Shown: positions 21,527 through 33,569 of the stretch, piece after piece | Position numbering within the stretch: position 1 is the stretch's first letter | Layout of the letters: every line of letters starts with the position of its first letter | Assembly (NCBI GenBank): GCA_003049485.1 | Contig: PYST01000171.1 | Location: forward strand, 1 to 64,000 | DNA: 64,000 nt | Direction of reading: 5' to 3' | DNA from: Ophioceras dolichostomum | Taxonomy: Eukaryota; Ascomycota; Sordariomycetes; Magnaporthales; Ophioceraceae | Notes under the pieces: model-generated | Told to the model about the DNA's origin: nothing | The model's input: only the letters and a program-made list of their open reading frames with translations | Database searches by the model: none | Program-made: the position numbers and the translations under genes

Positions 21527-22432
21527 TCAAGCAAACGTCGACGGGCGCTTCGCGCTGAAGATCTTCTTGGTGCTGACCTTGGGGACACGGTGAGGCAGGG
21601 GGAAGCTGAGGTTCTTAGTCACCAGCTGCTTGATGTAAGGGCGCTTAATGTCGGCCGTCTTCTCGAGCTCAACGACGCGGAGGATCTGCAAAACAGTCAG
21701 TCGAATGTTCATAGAACGAGTCTCTCACCACACATCGCCATTTACTCCCTCACAGGAGTGTAGGTTGTGTTTGTCCAGCAACGCAAACGGAGTTCGGGGC
21801 GGAAGTTCGAAGGCACATACGTGAATCGATCGGAAACGGGCGCGGTGGCGGGCAGCCATGTCCTGGTACAGCGCCTCGACGGCCGCGGTTCTAGACATCT
21901 CCCGGTACTCTTTGTACATGTTGTGCGTGCCCGACCTCGAGTCGTAGCGGATCCAGATGCCGAAGTTTTTGACCTTGAGCGGGTGGCTCTCGTGGATCTA
22001 ATGAGGGCGTGTCAGCAGGATTTTACTTGTGATCTTTCAAACGAGCAAGAAAACTTGACGAGGTAGTTGGCGGCGAACGAGCCACAAGACATACCTCATT
22101 AATGCTGACAATCTCACCAGTCGCCTTCTTGACCTTCTTCAGACCGCGCATGAAGTACCAGTATCGCGACTTGGCCACGACCTCGTTCGGCGCAAAAATA
22201 CGCATCCGATACAGGCTGGGGGTCGGGTTGGACTCGGTAGGCAGATGCCTGCCCACCAGGGAGTATTCGTGGAGGCGACCTAGACAACAGGGCATATTAG
22301 CAGCGCGTTCTCCCAGATCCCACGACCGGGAGAGCAGCACGACAATTGGGCTGCTGGCGGTTCGATCCGCTCGATCATGGGAGGTCGGTATCGTCCGTAG
22401 ATTCGTAAATGCGAAGATGCTGGCTTACCCAT
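21527..22432 (-). CDS. rpl20: 60S ribosomal protein eL20 (L18a/L20)
   Basis: Structural protein of the cytosolic large ribosomal subunit. Four coding exons: 22432-22429, 22279-22095, 21997-21821 and 21685-21527, giving 174 residues, close to the 172 of yeast. The first coding exon is only ATGG; the reading frame continues as MGRLHEYSLVGRHLP. Other landmarks are YRMRIFAPNEVVAKSRYWYF, KKVKKATGEIVSINE, IRYDSRSGTHNMYKEYR and the basic C-terminus KKIFSAKRPSTFA. Donors are GTAAGC, GTATGT and GTATGT; acceptors TCTAG, ATTAG and TGCAG, and all junction phases fit. Introns just after the start codon are typical of fungal ribosomal genes. It is transcribed divergently from the Csn12-like gene across a 1.3-kb spacer. 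Confidence 0.96.
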
Positions 22433-23739
22433 CGTGGCGGAATAATTGGTGGCAGTCCTTTCGTTGTTCGCGAGATGTTCGGGCAGTGGGGATTTCAGAT
22501 TTCTTTTTCGAGGTGGTAGATTTGTGCGTTCCCGGTGGTCTGTGCACAAGCTGTGGAAGAGTTAAGGTCACGTGCGTGGTGATCCTTGTTTCGGCCTGAG
22601 GCCAACAGTCTGTTGAGAGGTCTGCCTCACCAGTTCAACTCCCCTTCACAATCGTCTCAACCCTAGTGCTTGTCTCACTTTCATCTTCTAAGAAAAGAGT
22701 AGTCAGGGTGAATCTGGCAGCCCGAGAACGGAAATCAGGACTGGCAAAAACCTATTTGTTGGGTGAGACAGCTTGATTGCCCAAGTTAAGCTGTCGTTAA
22801 TGGTGGTCCCGGCGTGTCCTGGGCTGTGGTGTAACTCCCCGACAACATTAGGCACTATTCGGGACGGGATACACGTTGTACAAAGAACCTGCATTGAGAT
22901 ATTGACCCGAGAAGGTCCGGAGGCCAACGGTGATCACGAGAAAGGTTTTGAAGAGGCCCCGCCTCTAGAGATGAGAGATAGAAACCGTCAGTTTCAAGTT
23001 GGAAAGTAACTGCCAAATCTCAAGGTGTACTCTCGGCCTTGGAAGAGTACTGGAATCTCAGTGCAGATCAGCTAGATCCAAACGTACTCCAGGTTTGAAG
23101 CCCCTACTAGAACATCCCCACAGCATGGCGAGAGTTAGTCCATCGCCATAGCCAGAACCTCGTTCGGCTTGAGTCTATAAGGTCAGCGGATATTCTAGAC
23201 GACGAAGGAGAGCGAACATCGCAGACAACTCAACGCCTTTCTAGCACGTTGAATATTGTCTCACAGTGGGAGAGAGGGGGAAGGGCGGCTTGATACATCC
23301 TGGACTGAGATAATTCTCCGATACACCAGCAATAAAAACCAGCTAGAGCTGTGCGATCAGCCCATGGAGCGATGTGTCGATAAGACCTTCATCAATAAGC
23401 TCTCCGCCGCTACCTGCGTGCTTTCGCTGGTTGGTAACTGCTCGGCTTCTCATCCCCATTGTGATTGCAATTGAATGATGAGTCAGCCTTATCGTTATCT
23501 GTATCCAGGTATCAGCTACCGACATCTGGTTGCTCCAGATCCCTGCCCATTGAACATCAACATTCTCAACTGCCATCTTGAAGCTTAAGTCGCACCACTT
23601 TCACGGAGCGAATCCGCTGGCCAACACTCTTATTGTTCATGGGACTTAACGGCGGTCTAGGCAGTGAGGTGTGCTCGTCGATTCCCTCCAAACCCGACCC
23701 GCTCCTATCCCTTGCGACCAGAGCAGGGGACGAGGAGCA
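22433..23739. promoter_or_regulatory. Divergent promoter region, eL20 / Csn12-like gene
   Basis: 1.3 kb between two divergent start codons. No gene seen; the small frames have no family resemblance and no splice-supported extension. No ribosomal-gene element is claimed. Confidence 0.5.
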
Positions 23740-25746
23740 ATGGACCATTTCTTCGATGAAGTCGGCGAAGCCTTGATGCAAGGGAGCGGGCCTCGTCTTT
23801 CTCGCACTCTCGCACCCGGGGACTCACCAGAGGATCTGAGGCGACTGAAGCCGTTCTGGAACGCCGCACCGTCCCCTGAGAGTGCCAGGGCAGCGATCAG
23901 GCGCCAGATCCAGAAGCGAACCAGTCTTCCCCATGAGGAAGTGCAAGGCTGGACAGAGGTCTACCTGGCGCTCTGGAAAGCCATTGGCGAGATTCTGGCC
24001 GTCCATGGAATGACTGGCTCTTCCGGAAAGGTGAGTTGATTGTTTTTGGCTTGATCGGGCGTTTGTTTTTATAAACTTTGACGTCAAGGCCCTGGACATT
24101 CTGACGCTGACTTAGCCTCCCTCCGTCTCAGTCTTCATGGTCTTCCGTGTACGAGTCTTGGAAGGAGCTGACCTCGATGGCCATCCGAGGATACACCAAC
24201 CATGGCTTTGAGGCTTGGACTATTCCATGTCTGTACGTTGCTGGAAAGTATCTGCGCGTGTTCGCGATCAACGCAGACGAGGAGCGCAATCGGACTTCAA
24301 ACGACTCTGGCGCTGCGACTTTTGAAGACGACTTCGACACGGACGCTGAGAAGAACCAGCAGCTCGAGGACTGTGCACGGCAGCTGAACCGCATCTTCAC
24401 CCTCTGCTTGAGTGACCGGTACGCAGTTGTCCTACATCTTCCATGCTAAAGCCAGAGTATCGCACACATTCTGCGATGAGGGCAAAGTACTGACAGAAAT
24501 CCGTGGTTCCAGAGCTTCCCTCGAAGAGTCGCGGAAGTGGGGCATCTACTATATCATCAACCTCCTATTCAAGACCTACTTCAAGCTGAACTCGGCAAGC
24601 CTGTCGAGGAACATCCTCAAGGCGCTCAACGCCTATAAAGGGGACATGCCTCCTCTCGCCCAGTTCCCCAAATCTCAGCAGGTCACCTTCAAATACTACG
24701 AGGGCGTCCTTGCCTTCTTGGACGAGAACTACGTCGAGGTCAGTAGAACACCCACTGCTTTTGAACGTGCAGCCACTGAAGCGGGCCAGATGCCCTACAA
24801 TGGTAGTGCATAGCACCGACATTGACGCCGCTTACATACTTCCAGGCCGAGACGCACCTCAAGATGGCATATAACCTATGCCACAAGGAAGCACTCAAGA
24901 ACAAGCAGTGAGTCCACAATTCGACAAGCCGCCATCTCTTGATCCAGGGGCCGTGACAAAAAGCGCCAGCATTGACTGACCGACGGCCGATGATTGGATA
25001 GGCTGATACTCACCTACCTCATCCCATGCCGCCTCCTCACTACCCACACTCTTCCGAACAAAACCTTGCTAGAGCCATATCCGTACCTCCAACGGCTGTT
25101 CTTACCCCTGGCACATTGCATCAAAAAGGGCGAGCTCCATGCCTTCGACCTGGCCCTCCAAGCCGGCGAGGATGACTTTGTCAGGCGCAGAATCTATCTG
25201 ACCTTGGAGAGAGGCCGCGACATTGCTCTTCGCAATCTCCTGAGGAAGGTCTTCATCGCTGGTGGATTTGAGCCGTTGAAAGAACCGGACAAGACACCCA
25301 TTCGCCGCACGAGAGTGCCTGTGGCAGAATTTTCTGCCGCAATTAGCCTCGGCAGCCAGGAAACTCTGGATGGCGACGAAGTCGAATGCCTGTTGGCCAA
25401 CATGATCTACAAGGTAAGCAATGAGACGCCAGGCTCCTTGCGTACAGTTCCCCACCACCCATCCCGGCGAAGTATACATCCCTTTCCATTGCGGGTCTTC
25501 AGTTCAGTGAGGCAGCCCTCTCGTAGGTAGAGGGTTTAGCCACAGTACACAACGGCGCAGGCGATCAAAATGCCAATTTTTGTTGCCTGGTTGCCTCAGG
25601 CTGCCTTCCTCGCACCAATCCACCACACCATATTCGGAACCTGTGACTCACCAGAATCGCAGAATCTCATGAAGGGCTACATTCACCGAGAGCGTGGGAT
25701 TGTGGTTTTGAGCAAGGCTGGCGCCTTCCCCGGCACCGGCGTGTGA
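23740..25746 (+). CDS. csn12: Csn12-like PCI-domain protein
   Basis: PCI protein of the Csn12/Thp1/PCID2 family, which in yeast works in TREX-2-like complexes coupling transcription, splicing and mRNA export (the CSN12 name is historical). Six exons: 23740-24030, 24132-24418, 24513-24738, 24846-24907, 25002-25413 and 25663-25746, giving 453 residues. All junctions fit phase, with donors GTGAGT, GTACGC, GTCAGT, GTGAGT and GTAAGC. The N-terminal half is helical repeats (VYESWKELTSMAIRGY, CLYVAGKYLRVFAINADEE). Then come SRKWGIYYIINLLFKTYFKLN, the QLILTYLIPCRLL segment that opens the PCI domain, the winged-helix part ALNLLRKVF-like (DIALRNLLRKVF), and the family ending ANMIYKNLMKGYIHRERGIVVLSK. 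The last intron is the longest at 249 bases. Confidence 0.92.
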
Positions 25747-27076
25747 AAAACAGCAGTGCCGTTTCCCGTCATGGGAAAGAGTTTTCCTTGGTGAGCTCCG
25801 CCCCTGGCTTGGTCAGCTTTGCTTGAGGTTTGGTCACTTTTGGCCGATAAACGTCAAGAAAGACTGGGCGGGATGCCTCTTCCAGGTGATTCCCCCAGTT
25901 TCTCGGCCCTTCTCGAGCATGCCGGCATGTTCACTTCCTAGCCTCAAACGGCTAGGAAGATGAGCGCCCCAGAACCCGTTATCCCCTTTGCACTGAACAT
26001 CCTTGTAATGCTAGCCCAATTAACCCATCCCCGCTGTTCCAAGGACTTGGTTCCGAACCAAGGAGGGTCTGGCGAACTGGATTGGCGAACTGGATTGGCG
26101 AACTACATGAATGGTCGGTGCATGGGACCTGTTGGATAGCTGCAACCACTTTAACTCTCGATGGGTATGAGTCACCACCGTACGGCGTGGGGTGGCAACG
26201 TGCAAGGGTCACGGGTGGCCATGGGCTTCACTGTTTAGCTCGAGGATTCGCACAGAGTAGACTACCAGAGACACTGAATCGCTGTTGGGGTCCGATTGAT
26301 TATGGCCTCGCTGGCTATCACCAATCAATTTCGCGGCCACTCGACGCGACTCCTATTTCGAGCAGCTCACGACGGCTGGTAAGGGGCTATAAACGAGTGT
26401 CTAGAAAGATAGTTTTACATTTGATTCTCGCGGGGCTCCATGAGGCATTCAATCCCACATCCATCATCCCAGCGCCCAAGGCGAGTACTGGTCAGGTCAG
26501 AACCAGTGTTAAGAAATACAATCGACCAGTTGACGAGGGAAGGACGCGAATAATAGAGAAAGCTTCCACCGTGCGATGTTGTCTCCGTGCCAGCACTCCA
26601 TAGTGGTGAGTTTAGTGATACAAATGACGATGGGGTGGTACTAATGAGAAAGAGAGGACTGCGCAATCGCGATGAAAGGGGGCACGACGATGCAAAACAG
26701 GATAGCACCTAATCAGGACCCCAGGAGCTATGAATAAGAAAAACAGATAGAAAAAAAGGCAACCAAATGACACCGAACTCCTTCCTGTTGTCCCCTTTGC
26801 AGGCCTACGCCCTTGTATCGCAAGACAAAAGATGAAAACCGGAGCGCCCGTGCCTGATAAAAAAAAATGAAAATGAGAAGATAAGAAGAGAGGGAAGTGG
26901 GAAGGAGACCAACATAAATCATTAGATAAAGCAGATACCGACAAAATCAGGGTATCCTCGAGACAAGAAGGTGTCTTTTTTTTGTGGTTGGCTTTTGGGG
27001 GAATCTGAGAAACAAGGCGACGAGTCCGAACAAAACAAATACAGCCAGGGAAATAGGCAGCGAGGAGGCGACAAGA
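25747..27076. other. Convergent intergenic region
   Basis: 3' ends of the Csn12-like and BTB genes. A 13-bp direct repeat lies at 26071-26104. The right part (26830-27030) is A-rich on the plus strand, consistent with a T-rich 3' UTR of the BTB gene. No gene seen. Confidence 0.55.
26071..26104. repeat. GGCGAACTGGATT 13-bp direct repeat
   Basis: Two perfect copies (26071-26083, 26084-26096) and eight bases of a third. Confidence 0.9.
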
Positions 27077-28177
27077 CTAAAAAAAATGGCGATTGCTGCG
27101 AGGCGTGGACCTGCATGAGAGAGTCAGCATGAGTCGGGCTGTGTCGGGTATCGAGTGGGAGGGTTGACTCACGAGGCGGTCGAGATATCGTCCACGTGGT
27201 TGCACAGGGCGACGAATAGATCGAAGAACAGCTGTGTGCCCCCGTTGAACATCTCTAGCTGCATGGTGCCGCTGCGTTTGAAGGTGCTGCGGCTGCGAAT
27301 GATGAGGGCGAGGTAGTGCGCTCGCAGCTTCGAGTCAGTGTCGGGAGTGTTGGCGTACGCATATCGAGCAGACGTCAGGATGGTGCTGCACTGGATACCA
27401 GACTCTAAAGCAGAAAATGTTAGTTGGTGTGGACGGGTCAGGGTCTGTGTGGAAGGAGCACGACGGATGCCTGGGCTTGGATTTGGTGACTTACGAAGCC
27501 CCTGCTTCCTCAGGGCGACACGCTTGAGCTCCTCAAGCCCGTACTTCTCGGCGGCACAGTAGACGACCGTGTCCTTGAGCAGGTCGCCGTCGGCACCGTG
27601 ATGAATGACCGCAGACTCGTTGCGGCCGTCGTCCTGCTCTAGCTCCCACGAGTTCCGCCGCTTGTTGTGGATGAGACGAGGATAGTAGTCGCCCTTGTAC
27701 AGGTACTCGAGCACCGACGAGAATATCTCGGGCTCATCCTCCGGGAGTGAGATCCGCTTGGGCTGAGAGTCCATGAACTGACTCCGCAGAGCCTCTTCAA
27801 AGAAGGGAGAGTGGGCGAGGACGTGCTCGTGGGCCGCGAAGATCCTCTGCTCCTGGCCAACGACCAAGGTGACGATGGCGGACGTCAAGTTGCTGCTGGG
27901 TTGAACGTGGTCAGCCAGATGAGCATCGGTCGGGCACGATGCACATTGTCGGGCGGCAGTAGAGGGGATATGATGGACAAGATTGAACCTACTTTCCCGT
28001 TTGTGGGGACTCATCAGTCGCTGATGTAGTTGCGGTCGTTGGTCGACGACGGGACTCATGGCGACGCTTAGAAATGCCAGAGTCTTTGCTGAAAGACGAG
28101 CTGGACTTGCTAGCCTTGTGTGACTTTGAGAAGCTCTTGCTGCTCGAAGGCGGCGGGTTGTAGCGTTGAGAGAACAT
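27077..28177 (-). CDS. BTB/POZ-domain protein
   Basis: Fungal BTB/POZ protein, a protein-interaction fold often used as a dimer or Cul3 adaptor; its partner is unknown. Exons 28177-27993, about 27895-27495, 27404-27173 and 27110-27077 give about 283 residues. The N-terminus is a Ser/Lys-rich disordered tail (MFSQRYNPPPSSSKSFS). The BTB core at about 62-175 reads SAIVTLVVGQEQRIFAAHEHVL, then SPFFEEALRSQFMDSQPKRISLPEDEPEIFSSVLEYLYKGDYYP, then YCAAEKYGLEELKRVAL. The C-terminus is helical (GGTQLFFDLFVALCNHVDDIS). The second exon has two possible acceptors three bases apart (CAGCAG). The last intron (27172-27111: GTGAGT donor, TGCTGAC branch, ATGCAG acceptor) removes an in-frame TGA; without splicing the protein ends at DDISTAS (stop near 27169). 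Confidence 0.88.
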
Positions 28178-29597
28178 TTTGCAAATCGGGTCTGTATGGG
28201 TGCAGTTGGCAGAGTGTCGATCGCCACAAGCGAGCGACGACGGGAACAGAGCAGATGCAAGGAAGGAATGATGGCAGCGGCGGGAGGAGCAGGTATGATG
28301 GAAATAAAATTTATTCTAATCACAAATGAGGGCGAAAGAACACAGAAGACGGAATCGCAGAAACAGCCTTACCGTTCAGGCAAATAATTACCGAGATGTG
28401 AAAGAGAGAGACAGAGAGCGCGGATTTGGGGGGAAGAGATGGGACTTATATACATTCACCCACTGACTCGGCACCCATGGCGGACGGCCATTGTACCTCA
28501 GTGCGAAAACCGGCCGGATTCAGGCAGACACGTCTCTTGGAGATACTTCGAGCGAGGCAGTCGGGGGACGCGAATCGAGACACGGGAATGACACGATATC
28601 ACGTGGAAAGACCATTCCGTTTTGGGTAAGGTGGCGGAGCACAGCAGGGGAAGGCCCTTGAGACGGACTGGGATTTTAATGAGTTGCAGGGATGAGCAAG
28701 GGATGACTTTTGGGAGCTCTGCTAGCTCGTCAAGCTCCAGTTCCTTGCCTCTCTGCCTCCTGAGCCTTGTTTGCTTTTTTTTTGTCTCTTCTTGGGCTCA
28801 CCTCCTTGCCTCTTTCCCTCCTCCCTTGCGTGTGCGTCTCGTGTGTTCCATCTTCGGTGGGCACGAGGCACCTTGGCAACCATCCAAACCAGAGAGTGAG
28901 GACTCATCACACCCCCAATTCACAAAATCAAAGACGGGGAGTCATAGCGATGGTGTCCGCCCTGGAAGCACCGCAGCACAACCCGGGCTTCCATCCTTCC
29001 GCGCACGGCAGGGATGCATGGTTGCCTTGTAGCCTTTGTGAACATGCGTTAGGCATCTATCCTAGAGCCGAGTAAGGTGTGCATGGATTGAGAAATTTGG
29101 GAGGTTGGCCAGGTTGGGTTCTCGAGTGATATGGAGCACTGAGGGGTCCAAGATCCGTGAGAACCCTCAACTCGGCCAGGGTTTTTTTTCACGCCAGGAA
29201 GTCCCCGAAATATCAAGTACTCTAATTCTACTCGTGGGAAGTCGGAGCTGTCAATTGGACGCTCAGTGGTTGCTGACAATTGGTCGAGGTAGTGCTGTTG
29301 TGCCAGTCGCCATCTGCACATCGCGTTCAGTGTTCACCAAACTCTCAGAACATTGTTAAGATCTGAACTCAGCCTCAACCCCTGCTCGACCCGTTTGGAT
29401 AGCAACATGAAAGAATCCAGCCGAATCCAGCCGTAACCCCCGCCTCATGCAAGATGTGTCTTGGCTCGGTAGGGGTCTCCGGCATCCTTCCGTCCACACA
29501 AAGCAAGCTTCACGGTCCTTGCCACTCGCCACTACGCACGAGATTTGTCTGGGACCTAAGCCTGCATCCTCTCATCTAGTGTAAACTGTTCGGAATG
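28178..29597. other. BTB-gene promoter / hydrolase 3' region
   Basis: 1.4 kb with no supportable gene. Small T-rich and CT-rich frames near 28740-28830 have no motif. Confidence 0.5.
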
Positions 29598-30795
29598 TCA
29601 ATTCTCTCCAGATTCCGTCTTTAAGGCCGCCGCAATCTCTTTGCGTACGAAGGCCGCTATCGCATTCCGACCTGCCGGTCGCCAGCTCGCTTCATTGTGG
29701 TATGCACCCTGGACAACCTCAATCTCTACCGGGAAACCAAGACTCTCACACCTCTCGAATAGTGTGACACCATGTTGGCGGGGCACTAGCTCGTCGCGCT
29801 CGGCGACCACAAGTAAGAATCTTGGAAGTGCATCCTGCTTGGCACCTTCAGTAGCTCCATTGGCACCAGTAGAAGCGAGTCCGAGGTTCCCCCAGCTATC
29901 GAGATGGTTGCGGAGGAATGGCCAGAGGTACCTGTAAGGCAGCCACTTCTGCGGATACAAAGTCTCGAGCATAGCCCGGACCGAGAGGAAGGGCGTCTCG
30001 AGGATGACGGAAGTGACTGGAAGCAACCCAGTAGCGCCATTAAGCGAACGGCGATATGCCAACAAGTTCGTCGCAAACCCTGCGCCAATGCTCTGTCCCC
30101 AGAGAATAACAATCGGCTTAATCAATGCGTCGCCAACGTATGTCCTGGCATGAGCTTCCGAAACCCATCGCAACGCCGAGACGGCGTCCCGGTTGATGCC
30201 TCGCTCCGATGGGCGGCCTTTGGACTTCCAATAGCCCCTGTAGCTAACACAAGCGATGGTGTGCCGAACCGAACGGGGTTCGTTCTCTGGGCCCGGCACG
30301 GAGCCGCCCTGAACTGCCCGAAGCACCGCGGAAAGGGCTGGTAGACGTGGCGGTGTCGAGGCCGCATTACCTGAACAGAACAGCACGGCAACGGAGACCA
30401 GCATCCAGACACAGTATTCAGCCTCAGTATGCGCATGAGATAAATGGTGTTGTGGGCGCACCTTGAAAATAAAGCAGGTAAACATGACAGCTCGGGGACG
30501 AGAGGGCGGACGCGACCGCGGCGTCGGATGTTCGTCCAGAGCCGACCTCGGCCACAGCAAGAATGAGGGAAGGGCCGTTGCCGTCGGAACGAATGCTCAC
30601 TTCTTCCCACTTCACGCCGCCACAGTCACCGGCGTAGTCCTGAATTTGCTCCTTGCGTGTGCCAGGCGGCAAGCCCGGCATGTAGATGATTTTATTTTGG
30701 CATACCACCATCATTGTGCATTTCCATGTCCACAACGCCGCAAGCAGCCCTGTGAAGACCAGGGGCGGGAGTAGAAAGGCCTCAACGTGAAGCAT
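29598..30795 (-). CDS. Membrane-anchored alpha/beta hydrolase (Bem46/ABHD13 type)
   Basis: Serine hydrolase of unknown substrate, probably anchored by an N-terminal membrane helix. Exons 30795-30462 and 30370-29598 give 368 residues; the intron (30461-30371, GTGCGC to TTCAG) joins LLYFQ to GNAAS in phase. Residues 8-30 are a hydrophobic segment followed by QNKIIYMPGLPPGTRKE, typical of the family. The chain has YRGYWKSKGRPSERGINRDA (oxyanion and cap region), nucleophile Ser205 in GQSIG (203-207), acid Asp304 in AERDELVP and base His336 in GAYHNE, so the triad looks complete. The start at 30795 places the membrane helix at the N-terminus as in relatives; the frame is open to 31044, with other possible starts there. 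Sds22 lies upstream, divergent. Confidence 0.85.
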
Positions 30796-32170
30796 TCTTC
30801 GGGGAGACCATCCCGCCCAGGGTATGCTCCTCGTTACTGGAGGGATCATGTCCGCAACCCCCAGCATTCTCACCACCCCTATTCCGCCGGGGCGGACTCG
30901 ATATGGATGGAGCGATGCAATAAGACAAGAGGACATCGGCGACAGCGGCGTCTTGATTGGTCTCGCAGAAACCCTCGACCAGGTCATGGCGGTCGCACCG
31001 ACCTGGCTTTGGTTAATTCGACGAGCTGTCAAAGCCATCGACACAACGAGTTAGGAGCGTGCGGTCTGCCGAAGCACCAGCACCAAATGGCAACCTCCTA
31101 CAAACGCATGGCATCATGCCGTGTGGCGTGTTCGCATCCCAATCGCTGTTGGGCGCAAGGTGGTGGGTGGTGCTTTGCAGGGGATAATAGAAGGATTGTT
31201 GTCGGGCAACGAATACCATCGTACAATTCGCCAATTTCTTTCATGTGAATAAAAAAAAAAAAAAAAAAAGAGAAAAAAACTGTTGGCTGTTGGGGGGCGC
31301 CAGGTTATGAGTGGTCGGCAGCGCAAACTTCTGGCGCGGACCGCTCCCAGCGTCGCCACCACCTACCCCGCTCGAGCAATCGTTGACAGCTCAAGCTGCC
31401 AGCATTCCCCCACGAAGGCTCCAGTCCTGATCAAACCACCTGCATCATGCTGAGAACGGAAGACGCGGCGACGAGTCTCCAGAACCGAGAGTCACCATCT
31501 GATCTTGAATGCATGAGAGTTACCAGCTGACCTACCTGAAGGTGATACCTGCCGCAACAATACCTCGAGGCTGTACCTCTTTTTTTCATGAAACCCTCGA
31601 AATTGATGCGCTCGTCCCACTTCCAGCCAGCACACCACGCAGCAACGTCGGGGGTCTTCTCCATGACCACCACTCAAGTCTTGGTTCCTTTCACTCTACT
31701 GCTTGCCACATATCGTTAATCAAGGCTTCAACCTTCTCTTCCCTTTCCAAAGAGAGGGGGCAGAACTTGGGAACACTTGTAAGTGCATCTGCCAAGGTGT
31801 ATTCTGTCCTGCATGGCCCAGCGAAGAAACATCAGTCTGCGCGATCTACAGCTTGGTATTCGACTCGCCCGTCCTCGAGCTGGCTCTAACCCACGCCTGC
31901 AAATCTCAGGTATTATTCCCCATCCGCACTTAGGCGAGACCTAGCGCCTGCCAGTTTCCTCAACTCGGTTTCTTGAGCCGGGCGCGGGACTGCCTCGCGT
32001 CACTCGCTCTAACATCCACGGCTCTCGTACCCCGAACGGCCTGGCAACCTTCTTACTTCGCCCTGAAGCAAACATCGGACACGGTTGAGTCGGACGAGTC
32101 GGCGTCGATAAAAGAAACAGGCAGACAGAGGCGGGAGGAAGGACGTGAAGACAGACGAACAGTCTCTCAG
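30796..32170. promoter_or_regulatory. Divergent region between hydrolase gene and sds22
   Basis: 1.4 kb containing both promoters. A run of 19 A lies at 31251-31269. No gene seen; the short frames overlap on both strands and show no family motif. Confidence 0.5.
31251..31269. repeat. Poly-A run of 19
   Basis: Nineteen consecutive A, followed by GAG and seven more A. No target-site duplication or retroposed gene is seen next to it. Confidence 0.9.
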
Positions 32171-33569
32171 ATGCCGGCCCAACCACTGACCAATGCCGAT
32201 GGCGGCGAGACGTCACCCCATCATATCGAGTTGGTTGAGGACCAGGCATCACCTACTAGGACCGACGGCCAGCCTAGCCCAGGATTAAGGAACAGTAAAG
32301 GCTGGGACGGCAAGCTTAGGGTGCCCAAGGGCGCCCTCGTCGCCAACCCCGAAGCTCTCTCCGATCCAGAATACTCGGACGACGAAAACGTCAATCCTGG
32401 CGAGGAGATCCCAGCGGACGAAGGTCAGTACCGCTTGAGCACCTGAGCTAAATAGTGTCGTGGAGACACAGACGTATTAGGCGTGCATCCTAGGCACGCT
32501 GTGCAAGACTATGTGGCCACTGACTCGCCTGGGTATGATGCCGCACCGCAGACCTGCTTGACGGCGAGCCGACCGACACTGATGAGATCAACTGCACGCA
32601 CTCGCGCGTACGGAATATTCTCAGCCTCCGCCTTGAGCGCTTCCGGCATGTTGTCCGCCTCTGTCTACGGCAGAACTTGATTCAGGATGTAGCGGGCCTC
32701 TCGTGCCTGTCCGACGTGCTACAGGAGCTAGACTTATACGACAACCTGATCACGCGCATCCGCGGCCTCGAGGACCTGACCGGGCTGACCTGGCTGGACC
32801 TGAGCTTCAACAAGATCAAGCGCATCGAAAACGTGAATCACCTGACACAGCTCACCGACCTCTTTCTGGTGGCGAACAAGATCAGGACGATCGAGAACCT
32901 CGAGGGCCTCGACAAGGTGCGCATGCTAGAGTTGGGGTCGAATCGGATCCGCGAGCTGCAGAACCTAGATTCGATGAAGCTTCTGGAGGAGCTGTATGTG
33001 GCCAAGAACAAAATCACCAGCGTGAAGGGCCTCGGCGGCCTACCGAAGCTGCGCCTCTTGAGCATCCAGTCCAACCGCATCGAGGATCTCTCACCACTGG
33101 CCGAGGTGCCGCAGCTCGAGGAGCTGTACGCCTCTCACAACGCGCTGACGTCGCTTGAGGGCTTGGCGGGCAACACGAAGCTGCAAGTCCTGGACGTATC
33201 CAACAACCAAATCTCAAGTCTAAAGGGCTTGGGCCCGCTCAGCGAACTCACCGACTTCTGGGCCAGTTATAATCAGTTCGCCGACTTCGCCGAGGTCGAG
33301 CGTGAGCTGGCTGACAAGGCGAAGCTCACGACCGTCTACTTCGAGGGTAGCCCCTTGCAACTTCGGGGCCCGGCGCTCTATCGGAACAAGGTGCGGTTGG
33401 CGTTGCCTCAGGTCAAGCAGATTGACGCAAGTAAGTTTTCTGACTACCCCTTCGTCCCGATCTCATTTGCCAACGAACTATACGCTCGGGTTCAGGCGCT
33501 CATTAACTTGATGGTCGCCTGCTAACCGCTGCCACTCCCCCTCTCCATCCAGCCTTCATCCGTTCATGA
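32171..33569 (+). CDS. sds22: Sds22, leucine-rich-repeat regulator of protein phosphatase 1
   Basis: Sds22 binds PP1 and assists its maturation and nuclear function in mitosis. Three exons: 32171-32423, 32552-33430 and 33553-33569, giving 382 residues. The last exon codes only for the final five residues plus stop, restoring the family ending QIDATFIRS; without it the frame runs into intron. The first ~100 residues are acidic and disordered (NPEALSDPEYSDDENVNPGEE). From about residue 110 there is a chain of 22-residue LRRs of the Sds22 subtype (for example LQELDLYDNLITRIRGLEDL, LTWLDLSFNKIKRIENVNHL, LEELYVAKNKITSVKGLGGL), about eleven or twelve in all, closed by the LRR cap KLTTVYFEGSPLQ. Donors GTCAGT and GTAAGT, acceptors CGCAG and TCCAG. 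Full length for the family. Confidence 0.95.

Noticed and set aside
21686..21820. Possible box C/D snoRNA in the third eL20 intron
   Set aside because: Ribosomal-protein introns often host snoRNAs, but no paired C (RTGATGA) and D (CTGA) boxes with a terminal stem are visible.
30796..31044. Longer N-terminus for the alpha/beta hydrolase
   Set aside because: The frame is open but would push the signal-anchor helix 83 residues inward; relatives begin just before that helix.
31251..31269. Poly-A run as the tail of a retroposed element
   Set aside because: No target-site duplication, no recognisable element body and no reverse-transcriptase frame next to it.
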